Part shown: positions 1 to 6,686 of the stretch, piece after piece
Numbering within the stretch: position 1 is the first letter of the stretch
How the letters are laid out: the number at the start of each line of letters is the position of its first letter
NCBI GenBank assembly: GCA_004356175.1
Contig: SMXV01000131.1
Span: 1-13,175 of the forward strand
Reading direction: 5' to 3'
DNA: 13,175 bases
Source of the DNA: Acidobacteriota bacterium
Lineage (GTDB): Bacteria; Actinomycetota; Acidimicrobiia; Spongiisociales; UBA5794
Made by a program: the position numbers and the translations under genes
Notes under the pieces: model-generated
What the model was told of the DNA's origin: nothing
The model's database searches: none
What the model saw: the letters and a program-made list of their open reading frames with translations, nothing else

Positions 1-47
1 TCGGCGTCGGCCAGGGCATAGCGCTCGCGCTTGAAAGGGTCGAGTGA
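1..47 (+). CDS. C-terminal end of a probable thiolase (acetyl-CoA acetyltransferase), partial
   Basis: Only the last 14 codons are visible, in the frame starting at base 3. They read GVGQGIALALERVE and end at TGA 45-47. The GxGxGxA pattern followed by a short hydrophobic tail and ER matches the end of thiolases, where the catalytic cysteine lies just before this glycine-rich loop; that cysteine would be outside the window. Thiolases cleave or form 3-ketoacyl-CoA in beta-oxidation or acetoacetyl-CoA synthesis. The call rests on a very short stretch, so the substrate class cannot be inferred. The next gene begins 24 nt later on the same strand. Confidence 0.6.
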   Translation, partial: GVGQGIALALERVE

Positions 48-71
48 CCGTGCCGCCCGACTCCTGTTCCT

Positions 72-659
72 GTGGCTGAGCGCGCCGAGCTGGTTGCGCT
101 TGTGGATTCGCCAGGAATGTTCCTGGATCACGACGATCCTGTGCTCCGCCGAATGGCAACAACGGCACTTGACGCCGAGGCATGTAGTCAACACTTTGAA
201 ACCCTCTTGACGTTGCTGGCTGACCGCGAAGCCTCGGTACGAGCTGCGGCGGCGGAAAAACTCGGGGGCTGCGGCAATCGTTCGCTCGACGCTCTGATCG
301 TTGCCTCGACTGATGAGGAAGCAAAGGTACGCGAAGCGGTCGCCACCGCTCTCGGCGAGGTCGGCAACGCCGGGGCCATCGAGTGGTTGATTGACGCTGG
401 TCGAAACGACTCAGACAGAACGGTCAAGGAGGCTGCCGTCGCTGCGCTCGGAGCCGTCGGCGACGATTCGGCCCTGGACGCGCTGATCGAGTTTGTGTCA
501 TCGGGACCGCCTCAGGTGCGTCGCAGGGCCATTGCCGCAATCACCGTATTCGACGACGAGAGTGTCGAGCCTGCGATCCGTCGAGCCGCGCTCGACAGAA
601 ACCCCGGTGTCCGCGAAGCCGCCGAGATGGTAGTTGGCAAACAACTCACCCCCTCCTAA
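72..659 (+). CDS. HEAT-repeat protein
   Basis: A 195-residue protein built almost entirely of HEAT/PBS-lyase-type helical repeats of about 31 residues. Recurrent units include VRAAAAEKLGGCGN, VREAVATALGEVGN, VKEAAVAALGAVGD and VRRRAIAAI, each with the conserved Val-Arg/Lys helix start and Gly turn. Such alpha-solenoids are protein-interaction scaffolds; no catalytic residues or membrane segments are visible. The start is GTG, and it is the only start codon between the in-frame TGA at 45-47 and the first repeat, although no convincing ribosome binding site precedes it. The gene follows the probable thiolase end by 24 nt and may be cotranscribed with it. The specific partner is unknown. Confidence 0.85.
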   Translation: MAERAELVALVDSPGMFLDHDDPVLRRMATTALDAEACSQHFETLLTLLADREASVRAAAAEKLGGCGNRSLDALIVASTDEEAKVREAVATALGEVGNAGAIEWLIDAGRNDSDRTVKEAAVAALGAVGDDSALDALIEFVSSGPPQVRRRAIAAITVFDDESVEPAIRRAALDRNPGVREAAEMVVGKQLTPS

Positions 660-708
660 CACCCCACCGGTCCTGCTACCCAGGGTACGGGGACCGGTCT
701 AGGGGGTG
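660..708. terminator. Bidirectional hairpin between convergent genes
   Basis: ACCGGTCC at 666-673 pairs perfectly with GGACCGGT at 691-698. A nested TACCC/GGGTA pair (677-681/683-687) fills the loop, and an outer CACCCC/GGGGTG pair (660-665/703-708) sits across a short bulge. The hairpin lies between the stop of the HEAT protein (659) and the stop of minus-strand moaE (699-701), where a shared terminator would be expected. There is no T tract, so this is an inferred terminator rather than a classical intrinsic one. Confidence 0.6.
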
Positions 709-1166
709 GTGACGTCGGTCGTACCTTCGGCGACCCACTCTGCGCCGCCGGGCCAATGCTCCTTCTTCCAAATTGGAACACGGGACTTGAGCTCGTCGAT
801 GATGTATCTACACGCCTCGAAACTGTGTGCCCTGTGGGCACTCGACACCGCCACACACACCGCGGGTTCACCGACATCTAGAGAACCGACCCGATGTACG
901 GCTGCGACTCTCAGAATCTCCCACCTGCTCTCGGCCTCTTCGATGATGGTCTCGATAGTTCTGATGGCGAATTCTCCGTACGCCTCGTACTCAAGACGAC
1001 TCACGGCCTCGCGCCCTGGGGAGTGATTGCGAACTGTTCCGGTGAAGACAACAGAGGCACCAGCCGCCGGATCCTCAACAAATGAAGCAACAGCGGCAAC
1101 GCTGATGGCTTCGCCAGTCACATCAACACGGACACGAATACGTGGGGCTACAGATTCTTCGTTCAT
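699..1166 (-). CDS. moaE: Molybdopterin synthase catalytic subunit MoaE
   Basis: A 155-residue protein of normal family length. MoaE is the large subunit of molybdopterin synthase; with thiocarboxylated MoaD it converts precursor Z (cPMP) into molybdopterin in the cytoplasm. Visible family motifs are FTGTVRN (41-47), LEYEAY (59-63 region), the HRxH segment (111-114) and KSRVPIWKKE (127-136), which carries the lysines that form the active site in characterised MoaE. The frame is open further upstream, but ATG 1166 is chosen because AAGGTG lies 5 nt before it and the upstream codons do not look like MoaE. No MoaD or other molybdenum cofactor gene is in the window. It is transcribed divergently from the HtrA-like protease gene. 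Confidence 0.93.
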   Translation of the reverse strand: MNEESVAPRIRVRVDVTGEAISVAAVASFVEDPAAGASVVFTGTVRNHSPGREAVSRLEYEAYGEFAIRTIETIIEEAESRWEILRVAAVHRVGSLDVGEPAVCVAVSSAHRAHSFEACRYIIDELKSRVPIWKKEHWPGGAEWVAEGTTDVTTP

Positions 1167-1268
1167 ACAATCACCTTCATGCACGACGATACCGGCGACC
1201 AAACCCCATTGGACACATCCGCATCCGATCAACCTTCTCGGAACGAAGCGGAACATGAGGGCGTTGCA
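1167..1268. promoter_or_regulatory. Divergent intergenic region, moaE / htrA-like
   Basis: If the protease starts at 1269, this stretch of about 100 nt separates two divergent genes and must hold both promoters. It contains the moaE ribosome binding site (AAGGTG read on the minus strand, 1172-1177). No clear -35/-10 pair is seen. If the protease instead starts at ATG 1179, only 12 nt separate the two starts. Confidence 0.4.
1257..1261 (+). promoter_or_regulatory. Ribosome binding site favouring the start at 1269
   Basis: GAGGG lies 7 nt before ATG 1269, while the longer alternative start ATG 1179 has no Shine-Dalgarno-like sequence. Other genes in the window (zincin_2 protein, peroxiredoxin, phoU, tatA, whiB) do carry clear sites, which supports the shorter form. 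Confidence 0.5.
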
Positions 1269-2786
1269 ATGAGAATGAACCCGAATGACGCCAATACGCA
1301 CGACGCGAAGTCTTCACATGCGAGCCCCTCAGACGCGACCATCCACCGCGCAGATTCCGCGAATGTGGATTCAGCAATTGATGACGAGCCAGACACCTAT
1401 CCGCCTGCGGAGCAGGTATACACGGTCGAAAGCGACCGCCCCGATGATGGTGTTTTGTACACCGAGCCCGAACATCCGAAAGGCCGGGCAACCACAACCG
1501 AAATCACCTCCGAATTCGCCGCGCCCTCGGTTGACTTCAGCCAGCCAGTCACCGTTCCGTTCGTCTATGACGATCCAACTCCGACGCAGAGCACGTCCGT
1601 GAATCAACCCAGCGCGTCCCCACAGAACCAGCAGCGAAACGGGCGATCGCGCACAGGGTTGTTCCTCGTTGGTTCCGCCGTGGCGGGCATCATCGGGGCC
1701 ATTCTCACGGTCGGTCTGCTCTCGGCGACGGGCGCATTCGACGACCCACCTATCGTTACGCAGGACACCACCCCAGTAAACACCGAGCAGGCTGTGCAAC
1801 CGGTCGAGGTCGTCGCTCCCCAAATCATCAACGATATCGGTTCGTCCCTCAACCCGACGGCCGTTGCGTTGAAGGCTCTGCCCTCCGTCGTGACCATCAA
1901 CGTATACGACCAACCAGAGGACACCAGCCTGCCGCTAGAAGGCATCGGATCAGGATCTGGTGTCGTGATCTCCTCTGATGGCTACCTGATAACAAACCAC
2001 CACGTCATTGAGAACGCCGACACCTACTTCGTGTTGTTCCAGGACGGGCGAGAGTACGAGGCAACGCTCGTTGGCAGTGACGAGCTCACAGACCTCGCGG
2101 TACTCAAGATCAGCGCGGACGCACTCATTCCCGTTGAATTCGGATCGACAGACAACATGCGGGTCGGTGACCCGACGGTCGCGATTGGCAACCCACTCGG
2201 CCAGGACGGCGGCGCATCTGTCAGCGTCGGAATCATCTCCGCGTTCAACCGGAGGGTCGACTTTGGAAACGACGACTTTCTCCACGGCATGCTGCAAACC
2301 GACGCTGCAATCAACAGCGGCTCCTCAGGTGGCGGCCTCTTCGACGCAGAGGGGAAGCTGATTGGCATCACCAGTGCGATTGGTGTCTCACAGGCGGGAC
2401 CCGAAGGAATCGGATACGCGATCCCGATTGAACTTGTCGACCGAATCTCGAAGGAGATTATCGAGACAGGCGACGTTGAACATCCGTTTCTCGGTGTCCA
2501 GATCGGAACATACATCGCAACAGCGGACGACGATGCGAGGGTCCCTGCAGGGGCAAACATCGTGTCGATTGAGGGAACTGATTCGGCTGCGGCACTCGCT
2601 GGCCTCAGAGTCGATGACATCGTCATCGGAATCGGCGGCAAAGAGATCGTCGACCAGACCGGCCTGATTCTTGCGGTTCGTCTCTACCGAGTCGGCGATG
2701 AGGTAGATTTCACTGTGGACAGAGATGGCGACGAGCTGACGATCACAGTTGTGATGGGACGGCGGCCCGCAAATCTACAAGGTTGA
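1269..2786 (+). CDS. HtrA/DegP-like membrane-anchored serine protease with PDZ domain
   Basis: A 505-residue S1C-type protease. In order it has a long polar, acidic, probably disordered cytoplasmic segment (1-125), one transmembrane helix (about 130-153), a linker, a trypsin-like domain (about 195-395) and a C-terminal PDZ domain (about 405-500). The triad is visible as His245 in TNHHVI, Asp275 in TDLAVLK and Ser353 in INSGSSGGG. The serine loop usually reads NPGNSGGP, so NSGSSGGG is slightly divergent. It should act outside the membrane on misfolded envelope proteins. The frame extends to ATG 1179 (535 residues), and the extra residues are also acidic, so the start is not certain. A zincin_2 gene follows 6 nt after the stop, probably in the same operon. 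Confidence 0.9.
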   Translation: MRMNPNDANTHDAKSSHASPSDATIHRADSANVDSAIDDEPDTYPPAEQVYTVESDRPDDGVLYTEPEHPKGRATTTEITSEFAAPSVDFSQPVTVPFVYDDPTPTQSTSVNQPSASPQNQQRNGRSRTGLFLVGSAVAGIIGAILTVGLLSATGAFDDPPIVTQDTTPVNTEQAVQPVEVVAPQIINDIGSSLNPTAVALKALPSVVTINVYDQPEDTSLPLEGIGSGSGVVISSDGYLITNHHVIENADTYFVLFQDGREYEATLVGSDELTDLAVLKISADALIPVEFGSTDNMRVGDPTVAIGNPLGQDGGASVSVGIISAFNRRVDFGNDDFLHGMLQTDAAINSGSSGGGLFDAEGKLIGITSAIGVSQAGPEGIGYAIPIELVDRISKEIIETGDVEHPFLGVQIGTYIATADDDARVPAGANIVSIEGTDSAAALAGLRVDDIVIGIGGKEIVDQTGLILAVRLYRVGDEVDFTVDRDGDELTITVVMGRRPANLQG

Positions 2787-2792
2787 GGACAC

Positions 2793-3917
2793 ATGTTTGG
2801 CATGGAAGACGAAGGTCTCTTTGAACAACTCTTCAAGATGCTGCAATCGTCTGGACCCGTCAACTGGAACCTCGCCCGTGAGGTAACGAAAAGTCTTGCC
2901 GGTCAGCCCCAGCCAATTGATCCGACCGTTGCAGAGGAGTATCGAGAACTCGCTCATGTCGCAGAGGTAAGAATCTCCGCGGTGACGCAGCTGCCGTCAC
3001 CCGAACCAGGTGAGTTGAACCCGACTGATCGCGCAACGTGGGCAGCTGAAAACCAGCAGTCGTTCCGCATTCTTGTTGAACCCCTCGGGGAAAAACTTTC
3101 GGGTCTCACGAACATCGACGGCATGCCGGACCTTGGCGACATGGGCGCGATGCTTGCGCCTCTCGGACCCGCGCTCATCGGCATGCAGGCAGGGACGATG
3201 GTGGGGTTTATGGCGCACCGTGCGCTTGGACAGTTCGACACCGGCATCCCCGCAATGGATCACGACAGGCCGTACGTGATTGTGCCAAACCTCGACGACT
3301 TTGCGATCGACCACGGAATCGACCACAGACAAATCCGTCTATGGGGCGCCCTCCACGAGGTCGCGTTTCATCGAATCATGGCGGTGGAGTGGGTTCGCGG
3401 GAGATTCGTTGAGCTCATCACGGCGTTCTACGACACGGTCGAGATCGACACATCAGACCTCATGGGCAAGCTCACAGGGATGGCCGACCCAATGGAGCTC
3501 CAAAGGATGCTCGGAGAATCCGAGGATGCGACAGGACTGATCCAAGCATCGGCTGATGCTGATCGGCTTGCCGATGTGCAAGCGTTCACAGCCTTCATTG
3601 AGGGCTACGCGGACAGAGTTGTCAGAATGGCGGGCAGCGAATTGTTGCCCAACATCGACCGCATCGAGGCTGCGTACAACCTCAGACGGACTGAGCCGGA
3701 CAAGACCGAACAGTTCCTCCAACAGTTCGCTGGACTCAAGCTCGATCGGGCGCGTGCCGCGGACGGCGAGACGTTCTGCGACGAGGTTGCCGAACGTTGG
3801 GGCGACGATGCCCTCAATCGAGTCTGGGAAGCTCCGGAGAATATGCCGACGCTCTCGGAACTGACCGATCCGATTGGGTGGAACGCGCGGGTCCTATTGG
3901 ACGAGACAAGTTTGTAG
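2793..3917 (+). CDS. Zincin_2 (DUF2342) family protein, putative zinc-dependent hydrolase
   Basis: A 374-residue protein of the actinobacterial DUF2342/zincin_2 family, most like the 'putative hydrolase' branch found near PDZ proteins in mycobacteria. Recognised segments are GPVNWNLARE (21-30), GMQAGTMVGFMAHRALGQFD (130-149), the presumed metal-site helix ALHEVAFH (186-193) and FIEGYADRVVR (268-278), which would supply a downstream ligand. The metal helix reads H-E-V-A-F-H, so the second histidine is displaced by one position from canonical HExxH, and activity is uncertain. No signal peptide or membrane helix is evident. GAGG 5 nt before ATG 2793 supports the start. It lies 6 nt after the HtrA-like gene, which suggests a shared transcript. 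Its biochemical role is not established. Confidence 0.85.
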   Translation: MFGMEDEGLFEQLFKMLQSSGPVNWNLAREVTKSLAGQPQPIDPTVAEEYRELAHVAEVRISAVTQLPSPEPGELNPTDRATWAAENQQSFRILVEPLGEKLSGLTNIDGMPDLGDMGAMLAPLGPALIGMQAGTMVGFMAHRALGQFDTGIPAMDHDRPYVIVPNLDDFAIDHGIDHRQIRLWGALHEVAFHRIMAVEWVRGRFVELITAFYDTVEIDTSDLMGKLTGMADPMELQRMLGESEDATGLIQASADADRLADVQAFTAFIEGYADRVVRMAGSELLPNIDRIEAAYNLRRTEPDKTEQFLQQFAGLKLDRARAADGETFCDEVAERWGDDALNRVWEAPENMPTLSELTDPIGWNARVLLDETSL

Positions 3918-3975
3918 GGCGAAGACGTTAGACGTCAGATCGGAAAACCATCTGAGAATTAGGACGTAGGACGAA

Positions 3976-4012
3976 GCACGACCGGAAGACTCTTCCACTC
4001 AACGCTTCGTGC
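3976..4012 (+). terminator. Nested stem-loop, possible terminator of the protease operon
   Basis: GCACGA (3976-3981) pairs with TCGTGC (4007-4012). Inside it, GGAAGA (3984-3989) and TCTTCC (3991-3996) form a second inverted repeat. It lies about 60 nt after the stop of the zincin_2 gene. There is no T tract, so termination is inferred from position only. Confidence 0.35.
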
Positions 4013-4072
4013 ATGCTTGTCCCGCATTTAGTGGGGACGAGCGAGTCTTCGAGCAAGGGGGGGACCAGTGGC

Positions 4073-4084
4073 TTCCATATGGAA
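4073..4084. promoter_or_regulatory. 12-nt perfect palindrome, candidate operator
   Basis: TTCCATATGGAA is a perfect palindrome, flanked by GG at 4070-4071 and CC at 4086-4087 across single mismatched bases. It lies about 70 nt upstream of the peroxiredoxin start, where a dimeric regulator could bind. No regulator is assigned. Confidence 0.35.
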
Positions 4085-4141
4085 ACCGTGCTGAAGGAAG
4101 GACGACCTCTGGGGTGGCGTAGACTTGGAGTTGGCTATCAC

Positions 4142-4146
4142 AGGAG
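4142..4146 (+). promoter_or_regulatory. Ribosome binding site deciding the peroxiredoxin start
   Basis: AGGAG lies 5 nt before ATG 4152 and only 2 nt before ATG 4149, so 4152 is preferred. The longer open frame back to 4125 has no suitable site. Confidence 0.6.
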
Positions 4147-4151
4147 AGATG

Positions 4152-4610
4152 ATGACACTGGCTATTGGGACACAGGCGCCGAACTTTACGCTTCGGGACC
4201 AGGACAAGAACGAGATATCGCTGTCCGACTTCAAGGGCCACAACACGCTTGTTGTGTTCATCCCGTTCCCGTTCACGGGAATCTGTGACAACGAGGGCTG
4301 TCAGCTTCGTGACGGCCTCGGTGGCATGGACAACGTCGATGCAAAAGTTGTCATCATCACCGTTCACGCAATTCCTACGAACGCAAAATGGGCGGAGGAG
4401 AATGGCTTCGAGTTCCCTGTGCTTGCGGACTACTGGCCACACGGCGAAGTTGCCAAAGCGTACGGTGCATTCAATGACGCTCTGGGTTGCGCCAACAGGG
4501 TGACGTACGTGCTCGACGCCGAGGGCGTCGTCAGGGATGTCGTTTCGACGGATTCCCTTGGCACTCCACGCGAGTACGAGCTATACGGCAAGGCTCTCGC
4601 TGCGATCTAA
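4152..4610 (+). CDS. AhpE-like peroxiredoxin (AhpC/TSA family)
   Basis: A 152-residue thioredoxin-fold peroxidase that reduces hydroperoxides in the cytoplasm. It starts MTLAIGTQAPNFTLRDQD, as in this family. The peroxidatic site is FPFTGIC with Cys45. Overall it resembles mycobacterial AhpE, including the LADYWPHGEVAKAYG segment and the ANRVTYVLD strand. Unlike one-cysteine AhpE it has a second cysteine, Cys50, five residues after Cys45, which is the spacing of the resolving cysteine in alpha-type BCP/PrxQ enzymes. A third cysteine lies in ALGCANR. It is followed after 86 nt by the phosphate cotransporter gene; no dedicated reductase is nearby. Confidence 0.92.
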   Translation: MTLAIGTQAPNFTLRDQDKNEISLSDFKGHNTLVVFIPFPFTGICDNEGCQLRDGLGGMDNVDAKVVIITVHAIPTNAKWAEENGFEFPVLADYWPHGEVAKAYGAFNDALGCANRVTYVLDAEGVVRDVVSTDSLGTPREYELYGKALAAI

Positions 4611-4637
4611 CGGGGGCTCAGAAACCACCAGCGCACC

Positions 4638-4690
4638 AGTGCCCCATCGTATAGCGGCACTATCATCTTCCCGAATCGATCGGTTTTTTT
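4638..4690 (+). terminator. Hairpin and T tract after the peroxiredoxin gene
   Basis: AGTGCC (4638-4643) pairs with GGCACT (4656-4661). A second small hairpin, CCGA (4671-4674) with TCGG (4680-4683), is followed directly by seven T residues (4684-4690). It looks like a weak intrinsic terminator for the peroxiredoxin gene. It ends only 6 nt before the next start codon, so the phosphate transporter may have a very short or absent leader. Confidence 0.4.
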
Positions 4691-4696
4691 ACGCGC

Positions 4697-5857
4697 ATGA
4701 GTCCCCCAGAAACGCTATACAACGCGTCACCGATAGTTGACTCGCCGAAGCGGTCCATTCCGACCGTGGCGAGAGCGGCTCTCGTTGTTGGGCTGCTGTA
4801 CCTGTTCCTTGTTGGAATCAAGCTGCTCGAATCTGGCGTCAAGGGCCTCGGAAGCGATACCGCCGGCGGGCTTTTCGAAGGCATCACCAATCCACTCGCC
4901 GCCCTCTTCGTCGGCATCCTCGCAACGGTGCTTGTACAGTCGTCCTCGGTAACAACTGCAACCATTGTGGGGCTTGTAGCGACCGGCGTGCTCCCCATTG
5001 AGGTAGCAGTGCCGATGATTATGGGCGCAAACATCGGCACATCCGTCACGAACACCATCGTGTCACTTGCCCACGCACGGAAGACCGAGGAGTTTCGTCT
5101 TGCGTTCAGTGCAGCAACGATGCACGACTTCTTCAATCTCATAGCGGTTGCGATACTCCTCCCTCTCGAACTCGCAACTGGATTTCTGCAGAGCACGGCG
5201 GCGTGGCTCGCCGAGCTGCTACCTGGCGGGTCGGATGCGACGTTCGACTCGCCAATCAAGGGTGCAGTCAAGTGGGGTGCGTCCCTCGTCCAGCAGGTAA
5301 TCGAGCGGATAGTCGACCCGGGCACAGCCCTCGGCGTGACCTTCATCGTTGTGGGAATATCGATCATCTTCTTCTCCCTCGCGTTCGTCACCAAGAATAT
5401 GCGAGTACTCATTGCCGCACGACTCGAGAGATCCGTCAACGCAGCGCTTGCACGCAGCGGGCTTGTTGGCATTGCGGTAGGTATCATCATCACGGTTGCG
5501 GTGCAGTCGTCGAGCATCACGACTTCGATCCTCGTGCCCATCGTTGCGTCGGGGATTCTTCTGGTGCGCAACGCATACCCAATCACACTCGGCGCAAATA
5601 TCGGCACGACCGTTACCGCGATTATCGCGGCGCTCGCAACCGGTGCCGTGTCTGGCATGACAATCGCGCTTGTTCACGTGCTCTTCAATGTCACCGCAAT
5701 CCTGATCCTCTATCCGTGGACGAAGATTCGGTACGTGCCGGTTACGCTCGCCGAGAAACTCGCGGGTGTCGCCGTCCAGAGACGCTGGGTTGCCGTGGCC
5801 TACACCGTGATCGTATTCATCGTGATACCACTCGCGGGTATCGTTATTCTGACGTAA
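4697..5857 (+). CDS. Na+/phosphate cotransporter family protein (NptA/YjbB type)
   Basis: A 386-residue membrane protein with the two inverted Na_Pi_cotrans repeats of the family. Each has the signature QSSS (81-84 and 270-273) followed by GANIGT (110-115 and 299-304). About nine hydrophobic segments are visible, starting near residue 27. It should take up inorganic phosphate with sodium across the cytoplasmic membrane. Many bacterial members carry a C-terminal PhoU-like domain; here that domain is absent and a separate PhoU gene follows after 24 nt, so the pair probably works together. The ATG has no ribosome binding site and lies just after a T tract, so translation may be leaderless. GTG 4766 is a less likely alternative. 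Confidence 0.92.
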   Translation: MSPPETLYNASPIVDSPKRSIPTVARAALVVGLLYLFLVGIKLLESGVKGLGSDTAGGLFEGITNPLAALFVGILATVLVQSSSVTTATIVGLVATGVLPIEVAVPMIMGANIGTSVTNTIVSLAHARKTEEFRLAFSAATMHDFFNLIAVAILLPLELATGFLQSTAAWLAELLPGGSDATFDSPIKGAVKWGASLVQQVIERIVDPGTALGVTFIVVGISIIFFSLAFVTKNMRVLIAARLERSVNAALARSGLVGIAVGIIITVAVQSSSITTSILVPIVASGILLVRNAYPITLGANIGTTVTAIIAALATGAVSGMTIALVHVLFNVTAILILYPWTKIRYVPVTLAEKLAGVAVQRRWVAVAYTVIVFIVIPLAGIVILT

Positions 5858-5870
5858 TGGTCTGAGACTT

Positions 5871-5875
5871 GGAGG
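5871..5875 (+). promoter_or_regulatory. Ribosome binding site deciding the PhoU start
   Basis: GGAGG lies 6 nt before GTG 5882 and 12 nt before ATG 5888, so the GTG start is preferred. Confidence 0.6.
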
Positions 5876-5881
5876 CCCGCT

Positions 5882-6547
5882 GTGGTAATGGAATTCTTCA
5901 AAGCCGGTGCTAGCAACGAACTTGATGCGGTCGAGGCGACCATCGTCCAGATGTTACGCGACGGCAACGACGTGTTCACCACCGCTACCGATGCGCTCTT
6001 TGGCGGGGGAACGTCGAAAGCGACAAAGAGGGAGGTCAGGTCGACCGACATGGGCATCAACGAAGCCCAGAAGGATGTACGAAGATCTCTCCTGATCCAC
6101 GCCGCGGTCGGCCCAACGGAGCTGCCACTGGTCCTCCAATACGCTTCGATCGTCAAGGATGCCGAGCGAATCGGCGACTATTCGAAGAACCTGTACGACC
6201 TCGTGAAATTTGGAGCCAACTTCTCTGAGGCACCGGACTGCGACGAACTCGAACGCTATCGAAACAAGGTGAGCAATCTCATCGTGGATGCTGCCGATGT
6301 CTTCGAAGCAAAAGACGCACCAGCGGCCCAACGTCTCCTTGGAAAAGCCGATGCATTCCTCGACGAGTACGACATGCAGGTGCGCGCGGCCTACAAATCA
6401 AAAGGCGAGGTATCCGACGCGGTCGCCCACGCCCTCTACTTTCGTTTCCTCAAACGGACAACAGCCCATGTCATGAACGTCCTGACTGCCCTCGTCCAAC
6501 CCCTTGACCGCCTCGACTCGTATGACGAGGCGAAGGAAGACAGGTAG
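5882..6547 (+). CDS. PhoU domain protein
   Basis: A 221-residue all-helical cytoplasmic protein. The diagnostic PhoU segment VKDAERIGDYSKNL (91-104) holds the acidic metal-binding pattern (Glu95, Asp99). The preceding segment STDMGINEAQKDVRRSLL and the second half (about 125-210, with KRTTAHVMNVLTALV) fit the two three-helix bundles of PhoU. PhoU proteins modulate phosphate uptake and signalling. Position 24 nt after a Na+/phosphate cotransporter without a PhoU domain suggests it controls that transporter rather than an ABC-type Pst system, which is not present here. The start is GTG with GGAGG upstream. Confidence 0.88.
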   Translation: MVMEFFKAGASNELDAVEATIVQMLRDGNDVFTTATDALFGGGTSKATKREVRSTDMGINEAQKDVRRSLLIHAAVGPTELPLVLQYASIVKDAERIGDYSKNLYDLVKFGANFSEAPDCDELERYRNKVSNLIVDAADVFEAKDAPAAQRLLGKADAFLDEYDMQVRAAYKSKGEVSDAVAHALYFRFLKRTTAHVMNVLTALVQPLDRLDSYDEAKEDR

Positions 6548-6686
6548 GAGGGGTTTGCGCGGGTTTGTGACGGTCGAAAGATCTGGGAACGCCGGAGATT
6601 GACCGAGGACCGCAAGACGTTAGGCGAAGGTTTGCGGCGGACGTGGGAAACTTCGGGTGGTGGGGTTGGCTCCAGATGTGTCTGAC
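6548..6686. other. Non-coding stretch after phoU with GACGTTAGG word
   Basis: No gene is seen. The stretch contains a 10-nt unit repeated imperfectly (GGGTTTGCGC then GGGTTTGTGA, 6551-6570) and AAGACGTTAG at 6614-6623. The same 10-mer occurs at 3922-3931 in the other word-repeat intergenic region. It lies at the 3' side of the decayed minus-strand gene, whose frame runs open through it to 6471. Confidence 0.4.

Larger units (their letters stand above)
3918..4151. other. Intergenic region with short tandem words, hairpins and a palindrome
   Basis: No gene is seen in these 234 nt. From left to right they hold GACGTYA twice in tandem (3924-3937), an inverted repeat TCAGAT/ATCTGA (3935-3940/3950-3955), TAGGACG twice in tandem (3960-3973), a nested hairpin (3976-4012), a short GTCCC/GGGAC hairpin (4019-4038), and a 12-nt palindrome (4073-4084) upstream of the peroxiredoxin gene. 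A possible -10 element TAGACT lies at 4120-4125 without a convincing -35 partner. Confidence 0.6.

Noticed and set aside
1167..1301. N-terminal extension of MoaE to 200 residues
   Set aside because: The extra 45 residues do not resemble MoaE, run into the start of the divergent gene, and ATG 1166 has its own ribosome binding site.
4663..5658. Long minus-strand open frame of 331 residues inside the phosphate transporter gene
   Set aside because: It is a codon-bias shadow of the transporter gene, which has clear QSSS and GANIGT family motifs on the plus strand.
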